In this document: positions 33,801-45,235 of the stretch, piece after piece
Layout of the letters: each line of letters starts with the position of its first letter
How positions within the stretch are numbered: position 1 is the first letter of the stretch
DNA from: Hirsutella rhossiliensis
Lineage: Eukaryota; Ascomycota; Sordariomycetes; Hypocreales; Ophiocordycipitaceae
Direction of reading: 5' to 3'
DNA length: 64,000 nt
Assembly: GCF_020360975.1 (NCBI RefSeq)
Contig: NW_025408671.1
Span: 4,526,001 to 4,590,000, forward strand
Notes under the pieces: model-generated
Told to the model about the DNA's origin: nothing
The model's database searches: none
Seen by the model: only the letters and a program-made list of their open reading frames with translations
Translations under genes and position numbers: made by a program

Positions 33801-36118
33801 GTCTTCGGAAAGATTGACGATGCTGCCGAGATAGTAAAAAAGTCCCTCGGCGGTCTTGTACTTCTCAAAGAGATCAATCAGCCGAACAGGGCCAAGAAGC
33901 TCCGAGTATTTTGTCGCAATGTTGACGACTGCCTGTAGATTCTGGCGAATATTGTGCTTCATCATGGCGTCGAGGCAGTCGAGGGACTGCTCCACGGACA
34001 GCTTGCCAAAGAAGTTGGTAAACCACTCTGGGTTGAAGTTGGGGCTGCCCGTAATGTTGATGACGACCCGTTTGATGGCCTCGGGATCCTCGTAAAGCTC
34101 CAAGGCCTTCTGGAAAAGGCCAGCCTGCTCACAGAGCTGGGCGATCCGAGGCCGGTCGTAGTGCGTGAACATGTCATTTCCGAGAATGGCCTCGGCCACC
34201 TGAGGCGCTTGCATCAGGTTCATCTCGAGGAGGCGCGTCTGGAGGCGTGCATGCTCCGGCTTGTTCTCCTTGAGTGCCTCAAGCAGGAACGCGGTCGCCG
34301 GCTGAATCATGCCCTGTGACTGGAAGATGTCGCAGACACGCTCAAAGTCAACGAGCGGGCCCTGCTCGCTGTTGGCCAAGGCTGATGCGAAGTCGGAGCC
34401 TTTCTCCGGGTTGGTCCGGATGATGTGCTGCAGAAGCTGAATGTAGTCGGGCTGGTACCCGGTCTGGGCGGCGTACGGGAGAATCTTGTCAAACTGGCCA
34501 GTCTCGGCGAGGCCCGCGACGACCTTGTGAGGCACGTTGGCCTTCAGGTAGATGGTTAGGGCCATGTTGACGTCGTACGGCCGCACCATGTCGCCGAGCT
34601 GCTCCGAGCAATCCAACTTGCCCTCCTTGAGCCACTTTTCCAGCAGGTGCTTTCGATTCTGCTGGAGGACGGGCTGGGCGAGCTCGATGGTCTCCTGCTG
34701 GTTCAGCGCGCCTTTGTCGAGGAGCATGCCAAAGTACTGCAGGGTGAAGGCCATCTGACCCGGCTGCGCAGGCAGTCTCTTGAACTTTTCAATCGTCTCC
34801 CCAGTTCGGAGGAAGCCCCGGGGAGAGTTGGCGGCAATCTTGGCGGCCTCCATGTAGTTTCCAGAGTTGAACAGCTGGTCAAACTGCTTCGCGTAGAGGT
34901 TGTCTGCACCAGGGAGTCCAGCTCTCGATGCCAGCTTGATGGCAATCTCGGTATTCGCAGGGTTCTCGAGAAGGTAGGGGATAATGGTGGTGTCGTCGAC
35001 GGTGACGAAGAGCACCTGACCCTTTCGGTTGATACCCACGAGGCCAGACGAGTCGTCATCGGCGCAGCTGGTAAAAATGGTCTCGCTCGAGATGCGGTTC
35101 ATGTAGATGGAGGAGCCGGACTCGAGGTCGTAGAGGTGAATGAAACCGTACTTTGTCACCATGAAGATGACGCCGTACTTTTGGGAGATTTGCAGAGCCA
35201 CGGGGAAGTCGTTGGTGGCTTCAGGGGGGAAGAAGATGTCGACGGCCTTTTTGGGGAAGACAGGGTTGGACTCGGGGTGGTCGACCTCAACAATGTGCAG
35301 CTTAGCGCCCGTGGCGGACCTGACGGCGAAGCTGAAGAGCTTGGTGTCCTGCGGAGCGCCTTCCAGCCTCAGGGAGCCAAAGCCAGCGGCGTGACCCTCG
35401 ATGGCCTGACTAATGCCACGATCCTTGGAGTACAGCTGCATGGCTCCGACGACGCGGCCGCCCTGGGAGGAGATGCCCACCACCACCATCCACTTGCCGT
35501 CCTCGTTGGCGCGGTAGTTGATGATCTGGCAGCCCTGTAGTTTGAGGTCAGTAGGGCTCGTTTGCAGGGAGGGGAGGCCTGTTGCAAGAGCAACGAACAT
35601 TCAGATTGGCGTTGCGCTCGAAGACCTTGGTGGGCGCGTCCTGGGCCGGGTCGTAAACGTCCCAGTGGTAGACGCTGCTGGTGGTGACCAGGCCGAGGGT
35701 GGACTCGCTGATCCACTTCCAGAACTGGACGTCCTCATTCATTGTGCACGACTTGAGCTTCTTCTTCTGCTCGAGGTCGAAGATTTGCAGGGTTCGAGAC
35801 TGGGCCTTGAGGGCAATGACGAGGCGGTTCCAGTGCATGATGGCGCTGTCGGCCTTGATTGGCCGTCGCGTGACGTTGTTGCCATTTTTGAGCTCGACGA
35901 TGACAACTTCGGGTTGGGCCGCCTCGCTCTTCTTTTCTCGGATGCAAATGTACGAGTCGGACTCGAGTGTCTGCAAAGCCAGGTCAGATTTGTGATGCCA
36001 GTGACGGCGGAAGCAAAGGTCGTCGACTTACGCAAGAGTTGAAGCCGATGGATTGCGTATCGACTCCGACGTTGGCGAGCTGCACCAGCTCCTGAAACTT
36101 GATGGGTAGAGGCGCCAT
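30869..36118 (-). CDS. CHC1: clathrin heavy chain
   Basis: Exons: 36118-36032, 35970-35599, 35534-31302, 31234-30869, 1685 residues, the standard length. Clathrin heavy chain trimerises into triskelia that coat endocytic and TGN vesicles. The first exon gives MAPLPIKFQELVQL, the usual start of the N-terminal beta-propeller, followed by SDSYICIREK. About 1300 residues of alpha-solenoid repeats follow, including the YIQLLQHI and MEHIKLFWSR segments. The C-terminus after the trimer domain (VELSWRHGLTDFTMPYMV) is Gly-rich and ends GYGY. The third exon encodes 1411 residues without interruption. The second intron uses the donor GTTCGT, like the threonine aldolase gene. A long plus-strand frame inside this gene is an antisense shadow. 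Confidence 0.98.
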
Positions 36119-37960
36119 GGCGCCGAGATTCCGTCTGCTATGTCAGGAATGACCGAGCGGCTGACGAAATGGTTTGCTGGCCCTGCGGATCGGCGCGAGC
36201 AAGGGCGGCGTATCAGCCGAGGCCGGCAGCCGACGATACCAGATCTAGGCTCTTGAACGACGACGCGTGGAAAGGTTGGCGGGAAGCTCCCATGCGCGAG
36301 GCGGCAGTGGCGGAAACTACCGGCGCGACCCAGGCGGGGGCAAGAAGAGGAAGCAAAACGAGATGGCTGTTGAACAGGGCGGAGGAGAAGAAATTGGCGC
36401 TGATGGCAAGCAAACGGCGTGGTGGGGAGGAGGGAAAAATGGGAGTTTGTGTGTGAGGTGCGGTTTGGGTAAAAGGAGAAGAATGAGATCAACGCGGCAG
36501 GCCTCCTTTCAGGCTACCTGTTCCCTTGCGGAATAGCTGCGTGCGAGGAGAGCTTGCCTTGCACCAATCGGCACAGGGATGAAAGAAGTTCCGAGGCTCT
36601 GCATCAGTGTCGCTGTACAGTGCTCATACGGTACGTGCAGGTGGCGTCCAGGTGCATGGGCGGGTATATGCCAGGATGTTTTCGCACAGTACCTAATAAC
36701 GCCTGAGCTGGCGCGCTGAGTGTACCGTAAAAAGTATGGTTACCCGTCGAGCAATCAATCAGAGCTCACCAGCTTCACGACGCATCCACAGTAGACATGC
36801 AAGAAACCATTTCCGAGTGACATGTGCATAAAGTCAAGATACAGACAGGCAGCTTCAACGTATGCCCATGCATTCATACATCTTTAACCTGTCTCGGGTG
36901 ATCCAAGACGTCCAAGTTAACCGCTAATCTGCGTCAGTGAACTACCAGCGGTCGCAAACAATGAGCCAAGACTTTCGCGGCTTGGTTGAACAGGGGCTCG
37001 AGGCCGCGTTTCGGTACCTTTATGCTTCGTTGAATAGACATTGTGCAATGGCTGGTAATGGGAAAGTGAATAAGAATACAAGACCAGGGAGCAAGCGTAT
37101 CAATAGAAACAGTCGAAACTTGGCATGTCGGGGAATTTCGCGGTACCCAAAGACCTCAATATTTTCCTTGCGTCAAGGTGATGGATGCAAAGGGCGGTTG
37201 AGCTCCAGCAGTCGAATGCGAGTCGTCTGGTCCTCGCTACTATTCGGTACATGAAATAGGAGCTGTAAACAGCGAGATACAGGACAGACGCCAAAACCGC
37301 AGAGAGCACCTTGAACGACTGCTGTCTTCGCCTATGTGAATGTCGCATCGACCCCAGGCAAGGCGCCTCTCGTGAACTCGGACACGGTGTTTCATCCCGT
37401 CGGTCCAGGCTTGCGTTTGCTCGGCTGTCGCGTAAATAAACGCACCAGAGCTCGTCCCAGTCTCAGCCGAATAGCATGAGACCGACTCTTCCATTGATTC
37501 CAGCAGAGATAAAAGGTGCGAGCATCATCTCGACAGCCATCGCCTCGCATTCGGGAGAAGCAATCCACAATGGGAGCCAGCCCATGTGTGTCTGATTGCG
37601 GCGAGTTGTGCTCCGTTCCAGTTCCGCTGGAAACAGCGTGGCGAAGATGCAAATCCTCTATTCGTGGAGACGAATAACGACGGCTTTCGAGATGTCAAAC
37701 TTCCAAGTCGTCATGCGACAGAACGTCTTTATAGCAGGCAGGCCGCAGGCCGCAACGGGCTGGAAAGCGGTAGAGGTCCTCGTCATTCTGCGGTTGACGG
37801 CGGGGCGCTAACCGCCCGGAAGGGACATGGACACGGGGCGAAACTTGCAAGGCCGAGACACTCAGGGTCCAAGTGTCGAATGCCTTGGTGAGATGGTTTG
37901 GCCAGGCAATTCCCCCATCAAAGGAAGGCAATATGCCGCTCGTTGGTTGTGGCATCGGCG
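36119..37960. other. intergenic, no gene recognised
   Basis: The left part is the CHC1 promoter. The right part is the 3' flank of the YwbE-like gene. Frames are short and unconvincing; base composition is lower in GC than the genes around it. Confidence 0.5.
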
Positions 37961-38542
37961 TCAGGAAAAGTGGTCTCGTTCGATGTGGTGCGTGACCGCC
38001 GCCTCGTCCCCTTGGAAAGCTTCGCAGACGGGACAAGTCACCGTGCCCTGGCTCCCAGTTCCGTGGTCATCATGAGGCGAGCTCTGCAAGCCGTTGTCCA
38101 CAACGGGCATGAAGTCGGCCAAGGTCCTCTCCGGCGGCTCATCTGGATACCCACCGAGGCCATCTAGGAGACGAATGTCTCTGCAGAGAGGCCTCGAGCT
38201 GCTCGCGGGCACATTGCCAGTCCCAACACCCACCGCCGCCGCCACCGCCTCAGCTGCTTCCGTGCCAGCCTCGCCGCTCATGCGCTGCACTCTGCCAACC
38301 ATCCCCCCGCGGAGCCGCACCTTGATCCCGCGGGGGTGGTTCCCGCGCGTGAGCACGCTCTGAACGGTCCCGGGCGTTTGGCGGCCGCTCGGCTGGTCCT
38401 CCTTGAGCACGATGAAGACACCGGCGCCTGGCACGACTTGCTGGGCCGTGGGGACCGTGCCGGCGGCCTGCTGGGGGGTTGCCGGCGAGCTTGTGTGCTT
38501 GCCGGGGGCATCGCGTTGCTGGCGGTTGCGTGGTCTGTTCAT
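37961..38542 (-). CDS. YwbE-domain protein with a C-terminal zinc finger
   Basis: A single exon encodes about 193 residues. Residues about 38-90 match the bacterial YwbE family (DUF2196), seen as PGAGVFIVLKEDQ, GTVQSVLTRGNHPRGIKVRL and GMVGRVQRM, a small domain of unknown function thought to be a beta-barrel. The C-terminal 26 residues form a C-x2-C-x12-H-x4-H finger (CPVC...HHIERDH) that resembles C2H2 and UBZ-type ubiquitin-binding fingers. The linker is low complexity (Ala, Glu, Val). The start used is the first ATG, MNRPRNRQQRD, a basic N-terminus. Function is unknown; nucleic-acid binding is only a guess. Confidence 0.8.
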   Translation of the reverse strand: MNRPRNRQQRDAPGKHTSSPATPQQAAGTVPTAQQVVPGAGVFIVLKEDQPSGRQTPGTVQSVLTRGNHPRGIKVRLRGGMVGRVQRMSGEAGTEAAEAVAAAVGVGTGNVPASSSRPLCRDIRLLDGLGGYPDEPPERTLADFMPVVDNGLQSSPHDDHGTGSQGTVTCPVCEAFQGDEAAVTHHIERDHFS

Positions 38543-39026
38543 AGCAGACTTCAGGCAAAGGACAGACGGACGAACGAAAAGGCGTGAAGAATGTATTCAA
38601 GGCGTGGTAGCTGTTGATGAGCCGGGACAAGCACTGGTTGAAGGCATGAGATGTGGAGCCGGCTCGTTCCAGCGAGGCTGGAGCGTGGTAATTTACTAAT
38701 TAATACTGCGACCAATCCAAGCCTCAAGCACTAGCGACAGCCTGTGGATTCCTCCTCACCTCTTTGGCCTGTACAGCGAATACCCTATACCCAGCTGGAC
38801 AATTTCTTGATTTTTCGCGTTCGCCATTCAAGTTACTAGCTCGCGGAATACTTGAGACTTAAGAAATAAGCTCGGAGACCTTTAAGTCTGTATTAGTCGG
38901 CGTGCTGTGCGAGGCAGTTTCTGCCTTCATGTAACACATGTTGACAATTTAGTTAACTAAACTACAGCCTGGATCAAACGCCAACCCTAGACTGCCCTTC
39001 AATTTACAACATCACCAAGATCGCAG
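38543..39026. other. AT-rich intergenic space
   Basis: This stretch is clearly richer in A and T than its surroundings (especially 38690-39010) and has no open frame of note. It separates two minus-strand genes. Confidence 0.55.
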
Positions 39027-40468
39027 CTATTGCGCCCCCTCACAATCCTTGGCCTCCTTCACCCTAATATCTTTCCACCCCATTCCCCAGGAAACAACAA
39101 ACATGCACAACGACGTAGCAATGACGACGTAGAAGACGGCATCCACCCCTTTGGAGTAGGACATGAGAACGCCGGTAACATCTCCCCCCTCAGCCACCGC
39201 CCTCAAGCCCGTGGCTCCCGCATCGACTATGACCTGGGCGTCCATGGCCGGCACGCGGTCCGTGAGCTCGTTCTTGAGCGTGTTGTTGAAGATGGAGTTG
39301 GCGACAGCGATGAATATCGCCCCGCCAAAGGTCTGGCAAAAGACCAGCGTGGCTGTAGCGATGGCGATGAAATCCGGGGCCGTGTTGGCCTGGATGGCGA
39401 TCAGGGCGATCTGCATGCCGAGGCCCCGGCCGACTCCGACGATGGTTTGGTAGACCACCCACTTGGCCGTCTCGGTTTCCGGCGAGAAGGTGGTCATGAG
39501 CCCGTAACCGATTGCTAGGATGGCGGCGCTCACGATGGAGAAGGGCAGGTAATAGCCGACTTTTTGAGCTGGCGCAGAGTGACCCGTGTTAGTATAGACT
39601 CACACCAACGCCAGGTTGTGTACTGGGTCAAGGCCCCTCCAACCAAGGGTCCGGCCGCCAGGCCCATCTGACAGCCTCCCATCGACATGCCCATCAAGGC
39701 CGGCCGCCTTCCGAGCGGCGCAGCGGCGACAATGATTGTCATGGCGCCGTTTTGCAGGCCGGCGCTTCCGAGGCCGGCGATGGCGCGGCCGACAATGAAC
39801 ATGGTGGACGACGTAGCGAGGCCGCACACGAGGGATCCAAGAAGGAATAGCAGCAGGAAGCCAAGAAAAGTCCACTGGATATTATCGACTCAATCAGCTC
39901 TTGATGCCGCGATGCGCGACTCGCACGAAAGCGACTGACTTTGGTATTGAAGTAGGTATAGAATTTCCCAGAGAGTGGCTGGAGCGCAGCGCTGACGGGG
40001 GCAGCCAGTCAGTACGAGGCAGACAGGTGGGCAGCCGCGGCTCGAGTTACCTGGCGAGATTGTACGCACTTCCATACCACCCAACGTCTGGTAAGGAGTG
40101 GAAGTAGGTCGTGATCTCCGGTATCGCCTGACGACGCGGGATCAGCAGGTTGTTGACAGCGCCGTCGAGAAAGGAGGCTCATCTACCGTCACAATGACCG
40201 ACATGTCAAGCAAAACAAGAAAACAAGCCATTGTTATGGACATGATCATGCCGACGAGCTTCCAGCCGGTGACATATCCCAGCAGCTCCTCGTTCTTGGG
40301 GCCATTCTCCGCGGCGCCCTGCTCTGGCTTCGGGTCCTCGACGTACGGAGGCGGGAATTCCCGCAGCGTGAGGTCCGGCACACTACCGAAGCCCTCTTGG
40401 TTGAAGCGCATATGAAAATGAACATGACCTTTGAGGGCTTCATCGTCATCCAGGGACACAAACGCCAT
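39027..40468 (-). pseudogene. DHA2-type MFS transporter with internal deletion
   Basis: Exons: 40468-40187, 40127-40051, 39991-39940, 39874-39604, 39568-39027, about 407 residues if spliced, against about 570 for the family. These are 14-helix drug:proton antiporters. The N-terminal part has helix 1 with LLDMSVIVTAIPEI (motif D1), the GLGSAGLQNGAM helix and motif C GPLVGGALTQYTTWRW. The next recognisable segment is VGYYLPFSIVSAAIL, which normally lies roughly 200 residues later, so about helices 6-10 are missing. The join falls in a 35-base GT-AG candidate intron with a perfect TACTAACA; unspliced, the frame stops soon after. It lies 377 bases downstream of a Zn2Cys6 regulator gene on the same strand. 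A non-functional remnant is more likely than a short transporter. Confidence 0.8.
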
Positions 40469-40845
40469 CGGCAAGGCTATCGTGCCAGATGGCTTGTCGT
40501 GCTGGTGGATCGGGGCATGAGCTGACAAGACGGATTCATGGTCGCCGCGATGCTAAACGACAACGATGGACCGCTATAAATGGAGACCCATATAGGCGCA
40601 TCGCTACGGAGGTGGTCCGACACCCCGAGCGTCAGAGTCCTTCCTGTCATCCTTCGTGCCGGGGTTGCGAGGCGGCGCGGCGCGGCACACCACAACTCCA
40701 CCAACGGACGGATCGAAGGATCGCTGACCAGAGTCCCGGACGCTTGCGGACGCGCCCGCAAAGTCTCGGGCCTTCGCGTGGCGAGCATCACTCGCTTGCT
40801 GTTCCTCTCTCGCGCCTAACCACCAGCGACTTTTATCGTGAGTCC
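40469..40845. other. spacer between the regulator and the transporter
   Basis: The space is 377 bases and would hold the transporter promoter. Inverted CGG...CCG elements suitable for a Zn2Cys6 protein were looked for but none is convincing. Confidence 0.5.
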
Positions 40846-42852
40846 TTAGAGTTCCCCAGGGCCAAAAATGTCCGTCATCCAGGTCAGGTCGCCCAAATCA
40901 AACGACAGCGCCTCCATCATGGCCGGATTCTCAGCCATCATCCTAGACTGCACGGCCGCAACGCTCCTTGTGTCGCTGTTGGGAGTAGCCAAGCTGGCGC
41001 CCAGAAAGTGGGAGATGGCTGGCTCCCACAAATTCATCGTGTGACGCAGGATCCTGGGGGTTTTGGACATCGGCACCGCATTTTTATCTTCGCTTTCGGG
41101 GTAATAAATTTCAATGGCCTCGGTAAACACGTCGATGAGCCTGCTTTGTAGCGTCGAGAGGTCGACTCCATTTCGCAGTATCTCCTTGTCCCAGGCCGGA
41201 TCATCCAAGACGAGGAGCTTGTACAAGGCGGACATGGTCTGGGGCCAGATGACATAGAACGAGAAGGGCATTGCCGGGATTTGGGATACAGGCATAGCAA
41301 AGAAGGTATTTAACCATGACGTGGCAGCCCTGGCACACGCGTACAGGCTGCTGGTGCGCATCGCGAGCGGAATCACCTGGTCGGTGAAGATGCCGACTGA
41401 GTGAACCTGCACCTCGGCATGGTGTATGTGCATCTGCACCATGTCTGTCTGCGGGTCAGCGAACTCAAGGCCTCTCGGAAGGGTCCAGGAGAGGCACATG
41501 TAGACGCACCATGCGAGTGCAGGCTCGCGGGGAGGCCTTGGCGTAGGTCGTTGAGGCGCGAGAGCAGCCCCGCCTTGAATATGTACGTTGGGCCATCACG
41601 GTAGTCGCCGTTTCCTTCGCGCAGGAGGAGCTTTTGCGCCTCTTCACTAACGAGCTGGATTCTCACCAGGGCAACCAGGATTTCATCCCGTGGGTGTTCT
41701 CTTTCGCGTTCCAAAACGTCCAGGCAGTCGTCCATGTACGAGTTCCAGCCGAATGTCTCCATCTTTCCCATAAAGGCAGTCATTCTGCGCAGCAACGGTG
41801 GTCAGCATGAGAACCGCAGACTGGCCGTGGCCATGGTGGGACCTACAACGAACTGCTGTACCAGAACCCGAGCACGGCTCTCCGCTCTTCCATGGTCCTT
41901 AGCTTGGATGGTGGACGAGGGCCGGAGATGCAGACCTTGAGCTGCACGGTATGACGCTGCTCGTCGTTGGGTGCTCTGTTTAAGCCCATGTCGTAGATGA
42001 TTGTGATGGCAAGTTGAGAAAACATGATGATCCAAGGCTTCACCTTGAGCCCCGTGTTTGTGTTTGCCCTAGGGAACGTTGAGAAGGACCGGACTACGCA
42101 GGCAGGCCAAGGCAAGGAGCTTCGACTTACCAGGCCAGGATGGCCAGCAGTCCCAACAGGTAGTCCATATTGACTTGATAGTCGAGAACGAGATTCCGGG
42201 CGATGTATTCGCGGATCTTGTCTCTCAGCATGAGAACTTGAGAGGTTGACAGGGACGTGAGGTTCATGATGCACATCCACAGGAAAGGGCGCTCGCTGCG
42301 AAGTCGCTTGGCAGTGAGCTCCGGCGGGATGTGAAGAAAGGGAAAGTGGACGAGCCAATCTCGGAATTTGGCCAGGTAGATTTCTGCTTCTTCCGGGGTC
42401 GGCTCCGGATGGGCGCGGGGGCCGTTGGTGGCCAAGTGGGCATCCGGGCCAAGGGCCGAGGCCATATTGGGCAAGCTCTCGGCCTGGGACGGCGGCTTGT
42501 CGGCGGCGGCGGCGGCGGCGAGGGAGTCGAGGCGGCTGGGCAACGACTGTGGAGACGGCGACGACACGGAGTCGTTGTCCACGGCGGGCTGCTGGGAGGC
42601 CTGCAACATGGACACGAGGTCTTCGAGTTTCTCCTCGAGCTGGGCAGCCCTAGAGGGCGTTGAGCGTTTCGACGTGCGCTTGCGCGAGGCGGCAATCTGC
42701 TGACACTGCTTGCCAAGGCGGTGGCACCTCTCACAGTCGGCCCCATGGGGCCTCAAGATGCATCTGCACTTGGCACGGGAGCAGTTGGTACAAGAGCGGC
42801 CGTAGCCAGCCGGCACTCCAGCTATGGTGCCGGCTCCCGAAGTGCTGGCCAT
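40846..42852 (-). CDS. Zn2Cys6 transcription factor
   Basis: Exons: 42852-42131, 42068-41847, 41784-41510, 41444-40846, about 605 residues. The zinc cluster is N-terminal (about residues 21-49): CTNC, six residues, Cys, eight, CERC, six, Cys. A basic linker (SRKRTSKRS) and a short coiled coil (AAQLEEKLEDLVSMLQ) follow, as in Gal4-type dimers. The rest is helical, with PFLHIPPEL and WSSSLMTAFMGKMETFGW-like segments typical of fungal cluster regulators. Each intron is 55-65 bases with GT-AG ends and keeps frame. The adjacent DHA2 transporter remnant on the same strand suggests it once controlled export of a small molecule; no biosynthetic enzyme is next to it, so that is inference. Confidence 0.9.
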
Positions 42853-43366
42853 GGTGCATAAAGCCGTAGGAGAATGACGCCAACTCCGGTTATGACGAGA
42901 TGGACTGCGAGAGTCAGGAACTGGGGCTTGGAGAAGCAGAGGGCCGCGGCCTCATTCATGCACGGTGACGACGACTTGTATGTAGGCCGGGGTTCGCATG
43001 GCTCGGGGCTTGCGTAAATGCCGCCTGAGATCCCGGACGCCTCGGCCACGCCCTCAGGCAATCAAGGTTCGCCCAGCATTCCGCAAACATGGCACGGCCA
43101 ATGTGAGAAAGCTCCGCGGCGCAGAGAATGAAACAGGCAAGGCGGAGGCGGTGGGAGGCGGTGGGAGGTGGTCGGCTGGAGGCGTGCTTCGTAAGAAGAC
43201 ACCGAATCCGCTCAAACCCTCCGCTCCGGGCCGTTGGCAAGCAAGCCCCCCTTGGGCCGAGACTCCGGGCCCAATCTAAACTCTCGCAAGTGATACCCCA
43301 AACGTCGTTGGTTCACGGCGAGCAACTCCGAGGCCTCGCCGCAATCACACAACCCCCCCACGCAGC
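42853..43366. other. divergent promoter space
   Basis: The space separates the minus-strand regulator from the plus-strand DUF1640 gene. Tandem GGTGGGAGGCGGTGGGAGG-like units lie at about 43148-43170. No gene is seen. Confidence 0.55.
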
Positions 43367-44199
43367 ATGGCATCTCGCAGCGTCGCCAAGGTGCTCCCCC
43401 GGTTTCTGCTGCCTCGGCTGAGTTGGGGCCTGCCGCTGCCTCCCGGACCGGCGCGATCTTTGGCAGCGGCGGCCTTGACGAGAGCTCCATTGATTGCGCC
43501 TTACAATGGCCGCCCGACGACGACGAGGCCGTGTTTCGTGTCTACTGGCGGCCCCGTGCTCAATCGAGCCTTCCACGCGACCGCGTCGCCATTACGCGAC
43601 CACCATTTCGACACGCTCAAGTTTGTGCGGAGGTTGCAGAGCGAAGGCTTCACCGAGGAGCAATCCGCCGCCATGATGAAGGTGCTTAACGATGTCATTG
43701 AGGAAAGGTGAGGACAACAGCCAAGCCCCGCAGGGTTGGTTGTGCAGTCAGGCTAAGTCAAGGCTGCAGCATCCAAAACTTGACGCGCACCATGGTCCTC
43801 CGCGAAGACGCGGCCAAGGCCACCTACACGCAAAAGGTCGACTTTGCCAAGCTGCGCTCCGAGCTCCTCTCGGCCGACAGCACCGAGTCAAACACGACGC
43901 GCAGCGCGCATGAGCGGTTGACCAACGACATTGCCAAGCTGAGCAGCCGGCTGCGCGACGAGATTGGGCGGACGCAGGCCAGCGTGCGGTTGGATCTGAA
44001 CCTCGAAAAGGGCCGCATCCGCGAGGAGGCCGTCGGGCAGGAGCTCAAGATCAAGGAGACGGAGACGAAGATTGAGCAGGAGGTGGCGGCGCTGCGCGAG
44101 AAGCTGGAGCAGGTCAAGTTCCAGACGCTGCAGTGGCTCATGGGCGTCTGCACGGGCTTTGCCGCGCTGTTGCTGGGCGCCTGGAGACTGCTCATGTGA
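43367..44199 (+). CDS. DUF1640/CCDC90 family mitochondrial coiled-coil protein
   Basis: Exons 43367-43707 and 43770-44199 encode about 256 residues. The family includes yeast Fmp32 and animal MCUR1/CCDC90B, which are inner-membrane proteins linked to complex IV assembly and calcium-uniporter function. The N-terminal 70 residues are Arg/Leu/Ala-rich and acid-free, a likely presequence. The family head is HFDTLKFVRRLQSEGFTEEQ, followed by VLNDVIEESIQNLTR across the intron. A long coiled coil covers about residues 130-230 (many Glu, Arg and Lys heptads). The C-terminus ends in one membrane segment (LQWLMGVCTGFAALLLGAWRLLM). Location and topology follow the family. Confidence 0.92.
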
Positions 44200-45235
44200 C
44201 GGGCCTGGACGTCTACGCCCTGGTGCTGTCGGCGCACGAACAAGACAACCGAGGGCGGCCTTGGAGCGTACGAGGCATTCGATTACACGACAGGGCGAAT
44301 GGTACATGATATATCCCATGGTCACGGGCAGCATTTCGAGGAGTTCCACGAGTCAGGCTCGAGTCGAATCAATTGCCGACGGAGCTGTGCAACACGTCTC
44401 GTTGGACAGACTGGTGGAATGACGGCCGCCGGCGAGTGGAATGCTCGCTCGGGTTTCAAGCCGTCGGGAGGAGCATCTGCAAATGTGCGGAGACGGGCAC
44501 TGACTGGCCCTTGGATCCTCGCCGTGCTGGGGCTTGTTATGTCTGCGTGTGCTTGGCGGATGAGTAGACAGTGAGCGGTCGTTTTGACTCGCCGCAAGAA
44601 GCCCCGTTTGGGGATTCCCCGCCGCCGCCCCCTTCCCTTCTGGGCCAAGGCCTGCCCCGCGTGACCGTGTCTGCAGCGGACGTGGTACTGCGTGGTGCCC
44701 AAGGTCGTGCAAGAGTCCGTGAGCGCCTTGCACTTGTTTCCTCTCGACTGACTACCTTAGTTGCCTCGAGGTCAGAAATGCCGCCGCGAGCTCCAGCCAG
44801 CCAAAGAGTGCATGTCACTTGCCCCGAGCATTCGGCGCATCGGTACCTGCTTGACCCCGCGCTTTTCGTTTTGGGAAACCCCGCCTTATTACGAGGGGCA
44901 AGGGCCGGAGCCCCAAAGCCCTCCCGGTATTTGGGCCCTGCTAAAAGTGGAGACCTACTACCAGTTAGCGGCCTTTCATTACCCGGCAGCACCTCATGCC
45001 GTCTACCTTATAAACTCGCCTCGGTTCTGCTTAAGCAGACAAGCCATTTCTGCCCTCCGAACTCGTCTATTCAAAGCATCGCTGCCCAGCATACGAGAGC
45101 TCCTTTACCGACCTGAATACTGGGGCACGTCGACTTGAACCCAACTGCTTCATTGCCAGCAAGCTCCCTTTCACAATCCCTCCCCCACCAACACTCCTCA
45201 CTTGCCTCCCGTTTGCCGCCGAATTCTCCGCGACC
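44200..45235. other. intergenic, promoter of the dehydrogenase gene
   Basis: A stress-element-like CCCC run (CCCCGCC) lies at about 44880. The last 60 bases before the start are C/T-rich, as in many fungal leaders. No gene is recognised. Confidence 0.5.
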
